In this document: positions 1 to 11,311 of the stretch, one piece after another
How positions within the stretch are numbered: position 1 is the first letter of the stretch
Layout: each line of letters begins with the position of its first letter
Made by a program: the position numbers and the translations under genes
Source of the DNA: Acorus gramineus
Taxonomy: Eukaryota; Streptophyta; Magnoliopsida; Acorales; Acoraceae
Direction: 5' to 3'
DNA: 64,000 nucleotides
NCBI GenBank assembly: GCA_030737835.1
Contig: JAUJYN010000063.1
Coordinates: forward strand, 1-64,000
The notes under the pieces: model-generated
What the model was told of the DNA's origin: nothing
The model's input: the letters and a program-made list of their open reading frames with translations, nothing else
Databases searched by the model: none

Positions 1-999
1 TTAATTTTTGTTCTATTAGAGTAGTTGGAAAAATTGTGTTAAAAATCTTTAGCACCCGTCTGGTTTGAGAATGGGATATGAGTTGGGATAATGAATAAGT
101 GAGAATTCGTCTAATGTTTTCAAAATGTGGTTGGAATCCTGTAATAAATAAGAATTTATATGTTAAAATTAAATGATATATGAATTTTAATCAGTTATTT
201 AATTGAAAAGAATACGGGAGTTTAATTTTTATAAATTTTTATTTTATTCAAAGAGTAAAAGTTTATTATTATGTTTTTAATTAGAAAAACTTAATTTTTA
301 TTATTATTTATTGTGTAATTTTTTTTTAAAAGGTTAATGGTAGACGATTGTCTTAGTTTTATTTAAGGGTTATTTAGTTTTTATCATTTTTAAAACAAGT
401 TAATTAAAATATAATATTATTATAAATCTTTTTTAAATATTAACTGGATTTGTAAAAAATTTAAATAAGATGTTTTTAGATGGAATAAGTTATTAAATGA
501 TAGATTGATAATGATATCTTTATTAAAAAATATCTTAATTTGATAAAAAAAATTCTTTTTTAACATAAACTTTTCCGATAAAAAAAATTTTGGGAGTATT
601 AATTTTATTTTATTGACTGGTAGGTTTTATAAATTCAGTTGACATTTAAAGAGGATTTATAATGATATTTTTAATAATTTTTTTGTTTTAAGGAGGAGTA
701 GAAACTAAATAACATTTTTTTTTTTAGGACTTTTTTAGTAAGGGTATTATATTATTGTCAATCCATCATTTAATAACATATTTCATTAAAAAATTATTCA
801 TTTGAGTTTTTTTATAAATTCAAATAACATTTAAAGAGGGTTTATAATAATATTGTGTTTTAGAATGAGTTTTTAATAATTTGATTGTTTTAGATGGGGG
901 TGGAAACTAAATAACTTTTTATTTAAAAAAAAGGAACGTCCAATGAAACATACATAATTGAAAGACATCTAAGCTCAGTGTGCTAAAGTAGAAGAGGTG
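1..999. other. AT-rich intergenic DNA with a diverged direct repeat
   Basis: No gene is supported here. The stretch is very AT-rich. Two diverged copies of a block of about 90-110 bp occur at roughly 629-717 and 811-920. Both run from a TTTATAAATTCA-like start, through ACATTTAAAGAGG, to GAAACTAAATAAC. This looks like old repeat DNA, not coding sequence. Confidence 0.5.
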
Positions 1000-3260
1000 T
1001 CTACTTGCAGCCCTGAGCTTGATAAAATGCTTAATGTAAAATTACTCTTTCAATACATAGTGTATCACCCACAAAAGATGAAAAGAAACCTGCCATGCTC
1101 CTACACAGTGCACCCCTCAATCCTGAATCAGTTGCGTGGCCATGTTCTAGATATTTTCTTCATAAACTGCAGTCCCGCGAAACACCAAATGGTTTCTAGC
1201 AATCCATATTGTCCACAATTATCGCCGGAACAAGTGATTGAGAGATCTTTGCTTTGACACTTTTATCTCCCCTTGCTCGGAGACATTGGCCGGCCTTTCA
1301 AATCTCATCAAGAGATTGGTTGCCCCCCACAAAATCCGAGTCAACCTTCAGACGCCCCCAAATCCTTTGAGCTATCGGGCACTCGAGCATGAGATGCACA
1401 GTAGTCTCCTCCCCACCTTCGCAGATGGGACAAGATGGGTCTGCCAATGCCAATGGTGCCTACTTCAAACGGTATGCCTTTGTGAGGAGTTTGTTGTGGT
1501 AGACCAGCCATAAAAAGAACTTAATCTTCAAGGGAAGCTTTGGTTTCCAAATCTCTAAAAACTTTTGTGCAACCCCCATCCACCGTGGCTTTAGTCTACA
1601 CCACCACTCATAGTAACTATGTACTGTGAAACCCGACTGCGGCATGGGTCTCCAGCACACCATATCCTCACAATCCGACGATAAAGTCACCTATTGGAGC
1701 TCATTCACAAGGTCCATATATAGAGCTACCTCTTCTTTGCTTGGATCACCAGCAAACTCGACCCCCCATTCACCTGCTTAATGTGCCCCGAGCCAAAACT
1801 GATTGACACAACCTTCCTTGTTGATTGCAACTCGAACAACGATGAGAATCTTGATTTGAGAGTGGACTTCCCGGTCCAAAGATCCAGCCAAAACAGGATG
1901 GCAGATACGTTCCCCACTGACCAACGGATGGCCTCTTGGAACTGTGTAGTGGCCTTGAGGATGCCAGCCCAGAGTGTTGATGGCCGTGGCGAGCACCTTG
2001 GGAAATAGTCGATGAAGTATCGGGAGTACATGTATCTTCCTTCCACGAGATGCACCGATAGTAGTGAATTGTTTGTCAACCTACGCCATCTCCACTTGCA
2101 CATTAAGGCCTTGTTCATCTCCTCCAAATCAAGAACCCCTACCCCTCCAGCTCTTTTATTACTACACACCACTTCCCATTTAACCATATGCACCTTCCTC
2201 TTCTCTTGCGACTGGCCACACCAGAGGAAGCGTTTTCTAATACAATCCAAACGCTGAATAATACCCTTTGGAATTTTAAACATAGATAGAAAATAGATTT
2301 GAAGGTTCAAAAGAACCGCTTGGAGGAGAGTCAGGCGACCCCCAGCACTCAATAGCTTGCCTTTCCAACCTTCTAGTCTCTTCTTGAACCTCTCGATCAG
2401 TGGAGCCCATTCAGCCTTCAAGAACTTACCAAGATGAATAGGTAATCCCAAATGTCTTATTGAAAATTCAGCAACCTGACATTGGAATATATGAGCGAAG
2501 CCATCTAATTCCGGCCGGTCCACATTGATACCCAACATGGCACTCTTGTGGAAATTGATCTGCAGCCCCGAGAGGAGCTCAAATACCCTGCATATGAGCT
2601 GGACTCCACGAATTGAGGACTCCTCTGATTTACAACTTTGTGAAAAAAACTGGAATTAGCATCTCCTTCTTTTAGCCAAATTTCTCTCGATCTTTGTCTT
2701 CACTCGGCCTCCTCCATCTGCAAAATTTGGCTCCACTCCTGTTTGATATCCCTTCTATGCCTTCTATCGGAAACCGAGAGTGGAGCAAGCTCCTCTTTAT
2801 TATCAAGAATTTTCAGTTCAGCAGCCAAGGCATCCTTCTTTACCCGACGCGCTTTCTTTTGTTCTTGATTCCATCTTTTTAAGGAGCCTTTAAGATGCTT
2901 TAGTTTGAAAGCAATCTTTCTTGCACCGACAAGCTCCGGCACTGGCGTCTCCCATGAAGTAGTCACCAACTCCCTGAAACCGTCAACTAAGAGCCACCAG
3001 TTTTCAAACTTGAACCAGCTCTATTGATGAACATTAACTCCTCCTTCGAGCAACAATGGAGAATGGTCCGAACATAGTTTGGGAAGACCCCATAGTGAGC
3101 ACAGTGGGAATTTCTCCTCCCAGTCTGTAGCCACTAGCACCCGGTCAAGACGAGCGCAGGATGGGACTTCGCGCAGGTTACTCCACGTAAAGGCCTAGTT
3201 AGTCAGTGGGATGTCAAGTAAGCCCTCACTCTCGATCCAATCTGAAAATTCTATGTAACT
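1000..3260 (-). mobile_element. Degenerate LINE (non-LTR retrotransposon) with internal deletion
   Basis: Read on the minus strand from right to left, this is the ORF2 of a plant L1-type LINE. At 3250-3060 is the end of the endonuclease, including the C-S-D-H-S-P motif near 3085 and an in-frame stop near 3196. At 2969-2650 is the linker, ending in WLKEGDANSSFFHK. At 2625-1726 is the C-terminal half of the reverse transcriptase (SIRGVQLICRVFELLSGLQ, then the LGLPIHLG and RRFLWCG-type blocks). At 1690-1330 is the zinc-binding zf-RVT region (FLWLVYHNKLLT, then CPICEGGEETTVHL in a shifted frame). The fingers and palm of the reverse transcriptase, with the catalytic aspartates, are missing. The element is dead, with frameshifts and stops. 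The outer limits are approximate; no target-site duplication was found. Confidence 0.85.
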
Positions 3261-4388
3261 TAATTATTTATCCGAATGGGAAACTTATTTTAAGGTTGTC
3301 TTTGAAAAACAATGATTTTGAATAAAAAGTTTTTTTTTTTTCTAAAAAGCATATTTTGAATATTAAAAATTATAATTATTTTTTTAATTATGTTTATTTT
3401 TTTGGAATCATTTTTGCTCTTTTTTAAAATGTAAAATTACATTCAAACACAATTTTTAGTTTCCCATGAAGTTTGGTTTTATAATGAATTCAAGAGTCCG
3501 GGGGGAAATTTTCTTTTTGTAAACCTCCACGTTGAATTTCTTTTTGTTAAACTTCCACATGGAAACCAGAGTGAAAATTTATAATTTTCATGTGAAACAT
3601 TTTGACTCACAAAACATGTTTTGCCTCTATCCCCCCTGGCTGGCAAATTTCCTTAAAACCATGGCTTGGTTTTAGAGGTGAATCCAATAGTCAACAAAGC
3701 ACCAGCAGCAGAAGGGGATTCCATGATTTCCAAAATTCATTCTTCCCACAACTAATGTAAACTCTGAATGACTGATAATCCCTTAAATACATGTACTAAT
3801 GTGGATCTATGATTCTTTTTTCACAAGAAATGACAAGTAAAATATTCTAACAAATTGAAAATATTTTTGTTAAGCATAACATGCCCATATCTAAATCTGC
3901 ATCAAAACTCTTCTCAACAAACTTCTTTTGGGAATATTACATACAGCCTCCTCAGTTATAGTCCTACATGGCTACATGCAGGGTTTCATTTGATTTTTTT
4001 TTTTTAATGTATAATCCAAATAAGTAAGCATATGTTTTCATAACATAACGTATAATGGTATTATATGGATATATTTGTAGAAGTAAAACAATTACATTTT
4101 TTGTTTAGTGATATATACACCTCACTAAACATAATGTAAGACTTGTAGCAACACCCACTTATATCATGCCAAACAAAGGAAGAAGAGAACACCAACATAT
4201 ATTTACAAATCACAATGTCCAATTCCACAACCACTGATTCAAATTATTCCCACACAAACTCAAACACTGGAAATGCAACAGGCCCCTCCTAATTTTCATG
4301 CAAAGACATATTTCATCCATTCTTTACCCAACTCTAGGCCTGTATAAGCTGGAAACCTTCAGCAGACGAAGTTTGAAAACTCACAAAT
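3261..4388. other. Intergenic DNA and probable 3' UTR of the A20/AN1 gene
   Basis: AT-rich, with no open frame of interest. The part from about 4130 to 4388 lies just downstream of the stop codon of the minus-strand zinc-finger gene and probably holds its 3' UTR. Nothing else is recognisable. Confidence 0.4.
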
Positions 4389-4898
4389 TCAGATCTTCTC
4401 GACCTTGTCCGCCTTCACGACAGGGTTGGCCTTCGCGATGGCCTCCCGTCCGGCCCCCCTGTAGTCGAACAAGCAACCGTGGGACTCCGAGTACCGATGC
4501 GAGCCACAGAATGTGCCCCCACATCGGCACGTGAACCCGATCAGACCCACCCTCTTCTGGCAAGCCATGCAACGGTTGGTCACTGTTGAGGGAGGCTTGA
4601 CCACTGCCTCAGAAGGCTCGCCCCCATCATCCTTGTTGTGGGTTTCCTCCTCCGCCTGCACAGAGATTGAGGCGATGGAGGCCGATGGTTTTTCGATGGG
4701 TGGTGGTGGTAGTGGTAGTGGTGGCTTGAGCTGCTGTTGTTGCTTCTGATGCATGAAGAGGTCCCTGTAGCACTTGGAGCAGAAGTTCATGGTGGAGGAG
4801 CTTCCGAAGAAGCCGCAGTTGTTCGCGCAGAGGATCGGCTTCTCTGGCGTCTGGCATTCTGTCTCATCGGTCTCCTTTTTCCAGCTCTCCTGCGCCAT
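4389..4898 (-). CDS. A20/AN1 zinc-finger stress-associated protein (SAP)
   Basis: A single coding exon of 169 codons from ATG at 4898 to TGA at 4389. The A20 finger is visible at residues 24-43 (C24, C28, C40, C43). A Gln/Pro-rich and acidic linker covers about 51-105. The C-terminal AN1 finger has C110, C113, C124, C126, C131, H134, H140 and C142, the canonical spacing. Length and layout match plant SAP proteins, which act in abiotic stress responses; the A20 finger binds ubiquitin, and some members have E3 ligase activity. An intron-free coding region preceded by a 5'-UTR intron is typical of the family. The start is the first Met of the conserved frame. Which numbered SAP paralogue it is cannot be told from the sequence alone. 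Confidence 0.95.
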   Translation of the reverse strand: MAQESWKKETDETECQTPEKPILCANNCGFFGSSSTMNFCSKCYRDLFMHQKQQQQLKPPLPLPPPPIEKPSASIASISVQAEEETHNKDDGGEPSEAVVKPPSTVTNRCMACQKRVGLIGFTCRCGGTFCGSHRYSESHGCLFDYRGAGREAIAKANPVVKADKVEKI

Positions 4899-6170
4899 CT
4901 ACGTCGATAGAGCAATATAGTCCTTCTCAAGAGTGCTTAACTTTGAATATTTTTTTACTGCAATCTTCAATACACAGCGATTTCTTCAAACAGTAGGACA
5001 TATGATTTCATAACTTTGAATAATTCGGCTTTGATCCCGATGTGGGGATTAGCTGAAGTATAGCTCAGAAAGCAAAGTCCATACCTACAGAGCCTACAAA
5101 ATTCACAATCAAAACCAGAGTCCCTACTTTGTTTCCTGAATAAGAATATAGATAAGGGAAGAATAAACTTAATCCTCAAAAAAATTGATTGTTTAGCATA
5201 AATAAACTGTAATGTTTTGCCTTGATAACTAGAATAAACCATGATCGCTATATCTGGGGAGGCAAGTACAATTTATTACTTCTTATCCATCCAAAAACTA
5301 TAACATTATTCGAATAAGAAAAAACTCAAAAGACAAATATATCAAAACTGATAACGGGATAACAATCAAATACAAAATCATTTGATTGTTCCCTATTCCC
5401 GATTAACTATTTATTGGTTGAATAAGCTATCCGTGAACCAAACAAAAAATGTCTCTATATTGTTGTTATGAACATGATCATCCAGTCTATAAGGGGGCAA
5501 ATGAGAAATTTTTTTATTATTGAATCTGAGACATATTGTTTGGCTCTTTTTGTTTAAGTGGTTTAAACATACAATGCAAATATACATAGAATTTCTAAAA
5601 TTGCTAAATAAATCATGATATAAGGGTGAATTCAGTACTTCAATAGAGAACTAAAAATTGAGATTATGTTTTTATTTCACTAGATTTTTTTTTTTTTTTT
5701 TGTTATAAAAACAAATATGAACATTCAAAATCACACCAGATCTAAACATGAATCAGTGAATTATATATACCTCCAACGTCACAAAACAAAAAACAAAAAA
5801 AACAACATAAAATTTCATATTTCAATCAAAACCAACCACAAAACAGCCAAAATCAAACAAAAACCACCAAAAGCAGATCACTTCAGATCAAACCGACATC
5901 AAAAAACACGATTTTGAAACAAACCCATCAGAGCAAACACAAAAATTCAACGTACCCAAACCAACAAAACCTCAGAATTTTCAATATCTCGATCAAAAAC
6001 CGGGATTTTGAGATGTACCCAACAGAGAAAACCACGAAATCAATAAAAGAATCGCTTGACTCACCGAGATCAATAGAGGTCCGGCTAGGGTTAGGGATTG
6101 CTTTTTGGGAGGGGGAGAAGAAATGAAAGAAAAGATGAGACTATCGACACCAACCACCGAAAATGAGGAA
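4899..6170 (-). promoter_or_regulatory. Probable 5'-UTR intron, leader exon and telo-box of the SAP gene
   Basis: On the minus strand, a leader-like segment upstream of about 6065 ends in ATCTCG followed by a consensus donor GTGAGT (6064-6059). Candidate acceptors are GATTGCAG near 4960 or the AG directly before the start codon (4900-4899). A 5'-UTR intron of about 1.1 kb is therefore likely, as in other SAP genes. The leader contains a telo-box-like CCTAACCCTA (minus strand, about 6086-6097), an element common in the 5' regions of highly expressed plant genes. The transcription start is not determined. Confidence 0.55.
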
Positions 6171-6182
6171 AGCTTTACGACA

Positions 6183-6208
6183 CCTGCCCGGCCTGCCCGG
6201 CCTGCCCG
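6183..6208. repeat. Three tandem CCTGCCCGG units upstream of the SAP leader
   Basis: CCTGCCCGG is repeated back to back at 6183, 6192 and 6201 (the last copy lacks its final G). A further TGCCCGG lies near 6225. The GC-rich cluster sits just upstream of the presumed SAP leader exon in AT-rich surroundings, so it may be a promoter element. No function is shown. Confidence 0.6.
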
Positions 6209-7052
6209 TGGTCCTAAGGTCAGCTGCCCGGAATCCTAATTATTGTGACCATGGCAATGGCCCTACAATGCCTTAAGTACCCTTGGACATTTGATGCCTT
6301 GCATGGACAGGTATTGATGATTTTCAAATGATTCCATGGGTATTTTTGTGATTAAAAGATTTTTCTTCTTCTTTTTGTTGGTATTCACTTTCAAAGAGTC
6401 CTTTTGAATATGACTTGTAAAGCATCTCTAGAAAGATGTGACCATTGAAATACACTCAAATTCAATTTTTTTATATACAAAACCTCCCACGAAAAGTTTT
6501 CATGGATAGTAGATATGTTTAAATTATATTAAGTAATCAAGATTTGTTTAAATAAATTAAAGATGAAATGTTTCAAATATTCAAACCTATATGGTGAGAA
6601 GTAGAAAGATTTTTGGGGAGTAATTAGAATATAAATGCATTTGTAAGAGGGTTCATACTTCATACACAAATTTTCATCAGCTTTACTTTGACTCCTTTTT
6701 TTCAAAAATAGTTTACATAATATAATGAGGTGTATATGTATATATTTTAAATAAAATATATAATCCAAATAAATAATGTAAAATCATTTATAAATGTGTA
6801 ATAAAATTTAAATTGAGTTATATGAACTATGAATAAGGTTGTAACATGAATATGAGTGTAATAAGGCTCTCATATTTAAGATAATATTACAACCCATTTT
6901 TCAGCTCTAATTTCAATTTACATGTGTTGAATTTTTAAAATAATATATATTATCTAACGAGGTATATGCTTTTATAAAAATAAAATACATATTCAAATGA
7001 ATTGCATAGATATATTTATAGAAAATATAAATTTTTTTTCTTTTAAAAAAAT
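6209..7052. other. AT-rich intergenic DNA
   Basis: No supported gene or RNA. The sequence is AT-rich with short poly-A and poly-T runs. It presumably includes the distal SAP promoter at its left end. Confidence 0.4.
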
Positions 7053-7600
7053 GTCTGAATACTTAACTCAAAGCAAGCTAAAGAGGGGATAAGGAAGACA
7101 TAACACAAGTTCTGCTCTGTTCACAAAGCCCGCATGGATGCCTGTTTCTGTGTCAACCATGCTCCACAAAGGAGCCAAAGCAGGGCACAAACACATGAGG
7201 TGATCTATAGTTTCCGGGGCTGTGTTGCAGAGCACGCAAGTTGTCGCTTCCACAGGTCTCCAACGTGATGGTCCTGTAAAGCCAACCCCTTCTGATTAGC
7301 CAACGAAGTGCTGGTGAGAAGGACTCCCCAAGACCAAACCACCATCTACATAAAAAAGACATGTTGTTTGATGGTGTTGGGAACATACCGCCCCCCGCGC
7401 CAATGTCGTATCGTTTCTTGAATAGCCTCACCCACAGCATATTCGAGTGAGCGCCTCAACCATTTCGCCAACAGTGCCCTGTTCATGGATTCAAGATCCA
7501 TCATTCCCAATCCCCCCTCTCGTCGACTGATAGAGAGCTTCCCAAGGCATCAAATGTGGTCGGATCACACTGTTTCCAGTGTCATTCTAGAAAAACATAT
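7053..7600 (-). mobile_element. LINE fragment (RT C-terminus and zf-RVT)
   Basis: The minus strand encodes pieces of LINE ORF2. Near 7500-7410, GGLGMMDLESMNRALLAKW is the typical end of the RT thumb region. After a gap with frame changes, CVLCNTAPETIDHLMCLCP (about 7240-7180) is the zf-RVT zinc-binding domain. Stops and frameshifts interrupt it. It is too short and broken to be active. Boundaries are approximate. Confidence 0.8.
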
Positions 7601-8903
7601 ATCTTATATGAGTATATGCTTCGATGATTTTTCTATTGACGCATGTTGAATTAGAAAGCATTCATCGAACTGTAGGCTTATCAATTGGTTGGGTTTTGAG
7701 CCAAACCCGTTTACACATGTAATTTACTTAACCTGATTTAGATATGACCTAATGGAGTCAAACATAAAATCGGGTCGGGCCTAGATCCACCACGAGCCAA
7801 TCCTACGGACATGAGAATATGGTTATTATTCTATTAATTGACAAATAAATTTCAATCCAATCTAAGTTCTAATTCATAACATTTTGTCTTTTATGCATTT
7901 GTGTTAATTTGTTTTAAATCTTTTTAGTATTTATGTCAATACATTTTTATGCTATATGTTCTAAAAATTATGCTAGATATTTAATTTATAAATTGTTTTA
8001 CAAAGATGTTCTTCTTTTAATAGTCATTTTCGCTGGATCCTGGATTGGACCTGGGTCATGTCACGGGTCAGGTTCGGATCCACCGCTCGGACCTGACCCA
8101 TTGAGAGTCCTACATCGAAGGAAACACACAAGTCCCTATTGAATGTGATTTAATAAAATCATATTTTCATGTAGTTTTATTTACTTTGTATTGTAACTTT
8201 GAGTTTTGTAAAGAGAGTTTTTCAAATAGTCTCACATTTCTTAAAAGGTTTATATTGGAGTAGTATATAAAGGAGGACATAACGCACATGTTGTTGATGT
8301 ATAGCAAGTACAAGTGCATATAGGTTTGCACGTACATCGCATGTGTGCGCGCGCATGCATAATTTTATTCTTAACACTTAGCACTTACATCAGTGGAATT
8401 AAATGCTTATAATGTTGAGAACAGTTTTTTTATCTTCTTCTTCCTCCTCGAAAAGACTTCTTCTTCCTCCTCGAAAAGACTCACCCAATCTAAAATAACA
8501 TGTTAGATTTGCATACATATCTGTCATAAATACAGCATTCAAAAAGAGTTATTATTAAATTTTTGTTTTGCTGACCGTAAATCTAATAAGGTTTTGTTAC
8601 ATCTGAAAGTGAGTTTACAAAGAATCCTTACAACAACGTTAAGAAGTGAGAGTAAATATCGTTTAAAGAAAGCTTATTTCGTTATGAGCCTCGAAGTCAA
8701 AATTGTTTTTGTGTTTTTGTCGATTCCATTCCCTTCTATTCCATTCCACCTCCCAAGTCATCCATGACATCACTCTTCAATCAATTCAAAAGACCGAAAC
8801 ACCCCTGATCCCATGACCCTAAACGGCTAAACCCCCAAAAACACAAGCCAAGTCAAAAAAACATTTCAGTAATCACACATCAATTCGACTCCGATTGTTC
8901 GTC
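7601..8903. other. Intergenic DNA upstream of the SDR gene
   Basis: No gene supported. Two GC-richer segments (about 7770-7800 and 8060-8100) share the pattern GGGTC(G/A)GG...(A/G)GATCCACC and look like remnants of one repeat. An alternating purine-pyrimidine run (GTGTGCGCGCGCATGCAT) lies at about 8343-8360. A 23-bp unit starting TTCTTCTTCCTCC is duplicated in tandem at 8435-8480. Confidence 0.4.
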
Positions 8904-8911
8904 CATAAATA
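8904..8911 (+). promoter_or_regulatory. TATA-like box of the SDR gene
   Basis: CATAAATA lies 36 bases upstream of the SDR start codon. If it is the TATA box, the 5' UTR is only a few bases long. The position is suggestive but not proven. Confidence 0.35.
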
Positions 8912-8939
8912 GTAAGCTCTGCCCCTATCACAACCAACA

Positions 8940-9713
8940 ATGGCAACCCAACAACAACAACCCCACCTCCCCCTCTTGGGCCGAACCGCCATCGTCACCG
9001 GCGCCTCCCGCGGCATCGGCCGCGCCATCGCCGCCCACCTCTCCTCCCTCGGCGCGGACCTCGTCATCAACTACGCCTCCAACGCCGCCTCCGCCGAGTC
9101 CCTCGCTTCAACCCTCCCGCGCGGCGCGGTCACCGTCCGCGCCGACGTCTCCATCGCGTCCGACGTGAAATCCCTCTTCGACCGCGCCGAGGAGGCCTTC
9201 GGCGGGAGGCCCGCGCACGTCCTCGTCAACTGCGCGGGCGTCATCGACTCGAAGCTACCGTCGGTGGCCGACACCGCCGAGGAAGACTGGGATCGCATCT
9301 TCGCCGTGAACGCGAAGGGCGCGTTCCTCTGCTGCCGCGAGGCGGCGGCGCGCCTCGCGCGCGGGGGAGGCGGGCGGATCGTGGCGGTGACGTCGTCGTT
9401 GGTGGCCGCGCGGAAGCCCGGGTACGGGGCGTACACGGCGTCGAAGGCGGCGGTGGAGGCGATGGTGGGGGTGCTGGCGAAGGAGCTGAAGGGGACGGGG
9501 ATCACGGCGAATTGCGTGGCGCCGGGGCCGATCGCGACGGATCTGTTCTTGGAGGGGAAGACGGAGGCGGCGGTGGCGAGGGTGGTCGCGGAGAATCCGA
9601 TGGGGAGGTTGGGGGAGGTCGGGGACGTCGCGCCTGTTGTCGGGTTCTTGGCGACGGACGGCGGGGGGTGGATCAATGGACAGGTGATACGCGTCAATGG
9701 AGGGTATATTTAG
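8940..9713 (+). CDS. Short-chain dehydrogenase/reductase, NADPH-dependent aldehyde-reductase type
   Basis: An intronless gene of 257 codons. The classical SDR motifs are complete: cofactor loop TGASRGIG at residues 20-27, NCAG at 97-100, the structural Asn in the FAVNAKGAF block (N124), Ser152/153 of the catalytic triad, and YTASK (Y165, K169). The C-terminus has the usual PGPIATDL and WINGQVIRVNGG blocks. Arg24 in the glycine loop fits a preference for NADPH. The closest plant group I recognise is the single-exon NADPH-dependent aldehyde reductase-like SDRs, which reduce reactive carbonyls; the true substrate is not shown by the sequence. No clear transit peptide is seen. Base composition is strikingly GC-rich compared with the AT-rich flanks, and codons mostly end in G or C. 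Confidence 0.93.
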   Translation: MATQQQQPHLPLLGRTAIVTGASRGIGRAIAAHLSSLGADLVINYASNAASAESLASTLPRGAVTVRADVSIASDVKSLFDRAEEAFGGRPAHVLVNCAGVIDSKLPSVADTAEEDWDRIFAVNAKGAFLCCREAAARLARGGGGRIVAVTSSLVAARKPGYGAYTASKAAVEAMVGVLAKELKGTGITANCVAPGPIATDLFLEGKTEAAVARVVAENPMGRLGEVGDVAPVVGFLATDGGGWINGQVIRVNGGYI

Positions 9714-10574
9714 AATTAGATTGGGCTCCTTAAGATCCTTCTTTCGATGAATCTTGTGTTTGTAGGAAGGAAAGAGTGTATGCTGTAGTCTATCATGTTT
9801 TTTTTTTATATATAAAATTATATACTGAAGTGCATGTTACTTAATGAAATAAAATATATATTAAGATACATTATATTTTTTTCATGATAAAAAAAAAAGA
9901 TTACTGTATATACTATAATAGTACAACATACACTACGTTATCATAGCGTGCGGGCTGCAAAATGGGTTGTAAAACCAGGCAGCATGTATCAGCACTCTTG
10001 TAAGAATTCTGTCGAACATGTAGGGAGTGAAATTTGAAGGTTTTTTTTTTTTTTTGATGATGATGCTCACTACGACCACTTATGTGGGTTATTTGTATGT
10101 TACAATCAATAATAGTATTTCTTATTCTCGAAAATCCAATTTTAGTAGATGTTGTGAAATGAGAAATTTTGCATGAGATGGTCGAAAATCAAAATGAATA
10201 CAAGAATAGAGATTTCTAAACACAATTTTTCAAGGTGTTCTAATGGAATGAGAAAGAATGTGAAACTAATCTGAATTCGTTTAAACCACTCTCTGGATAA
10301 CACCATTAATTTGCAAAAACTATAACCACATTGATACTAATCCAACGAGTATTTTTTATTCAAAACATCAATATTTCTAGCATATGTATGAAAGGTGTAT
10401 TACCGCAACACCGCCCCTCACATGTAGATAATGACAGAGAATCAATCAAACAAAAAATACATGGAGAATAATATATTTACATGGTCTAACAAATTTGTCT
10501 ACATCCAGAGGAGAGAGAATGAATCAATTAATACCACCTAGTAATTGAAATTCAATTTTCTCTGTATCTCTTTT
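9714..10574. other. SDR 3' region and AT-rich intergenic DNA
   Basis: The first 100-150 bases after the SDR stop probably hold its 3' UTR. The rest is AT-rich, with no coding or structural feature that I can support. Confidence 0.4.
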
Positions 10575-10893
10575 AGGGTCCGTTTAGAAACACAAATTGA
10601 AAATTAAATTTTGGAATGAAACTTTTATTGGGATGTTTTTTTTTTTAAATTCAGGAATCAATATTTGAAAGCAGTTTATATTTAGCAGATAAAGCTGCTT
10701 TTCAATTCAAAAAATCGATTCGGACAAAAAAACGTTGTTTTCGAGTTTTTCAAAACACAAATTTCGAGGAAAAAATTAAAAAGAATCCAGTTTTCGATTC
10801 TTCAAAAAGTTATCCCGTTTGACTACACGATTTTAGCTTTTCAACTTTTCAAAAATCAAAAGCTATCCCAAACGTGCAACCAAACGGGGTCTT
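10575..10893. mobile_element. Candidate MITE with GGGTCCGTTT-like ends
   Basis: The left end reads AGGGTCCGTTT and the reverse complement of the right end reads AAGACCCCGTTTGG, an imperfect terminal inverted repeat around a 319-bp AT-rich core. The ends resemble those of hAT-type MITEs. No clear target-site duplication was found, so the family is uncertain. Confidence 0.45.
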
Positions 10894-11311
10894 AACCACG
10901 GACAAGAGTAAGCATTCCATTGACAGGTTCTCAAGTACTTGTATGCTAGAATTCAAGACATCACACAAAGTTCAAGAATTGATAAGAGTAATATATAGGT
11001 ATTACTTCAAGCAAACAATAGGCTTATAAATTGAAACCTAGCAATGTGAATCAGCCAAGCATACACTACATAAATGGATTTTGCATTCACCTTTACCTAT
11101 ATTTTTACAGTGAAGTCTGTTTCTGCAACCAATGCTTCTTGCACAATGTGAATGCAAAGGCTTTAGCAGTATTTATCAGATAAATATAGTTTGTATAATT
11201 GTATATATGCACGCATCGAACCATGGTGAGCCAACACGAGTCAACAATGGAGTCGCAGATCACCATTTATTCCCACATAACAGGTTTTGGTTGCCTTGAA
11301 TGAACGAGGTA

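Noticed and set aside
5717-6126. Two small plus-strand frames at 5717-6126
   Set aside because: The region is better explained as the minus-strand 5'-UTR intron and leader of the SAP gene.
9071-9697. Long open frame of 208 codons opposite the SDR gene
   Set aside because: It is the antisense shadow of a very GC-rich coding region, and the peptide shows no domain.
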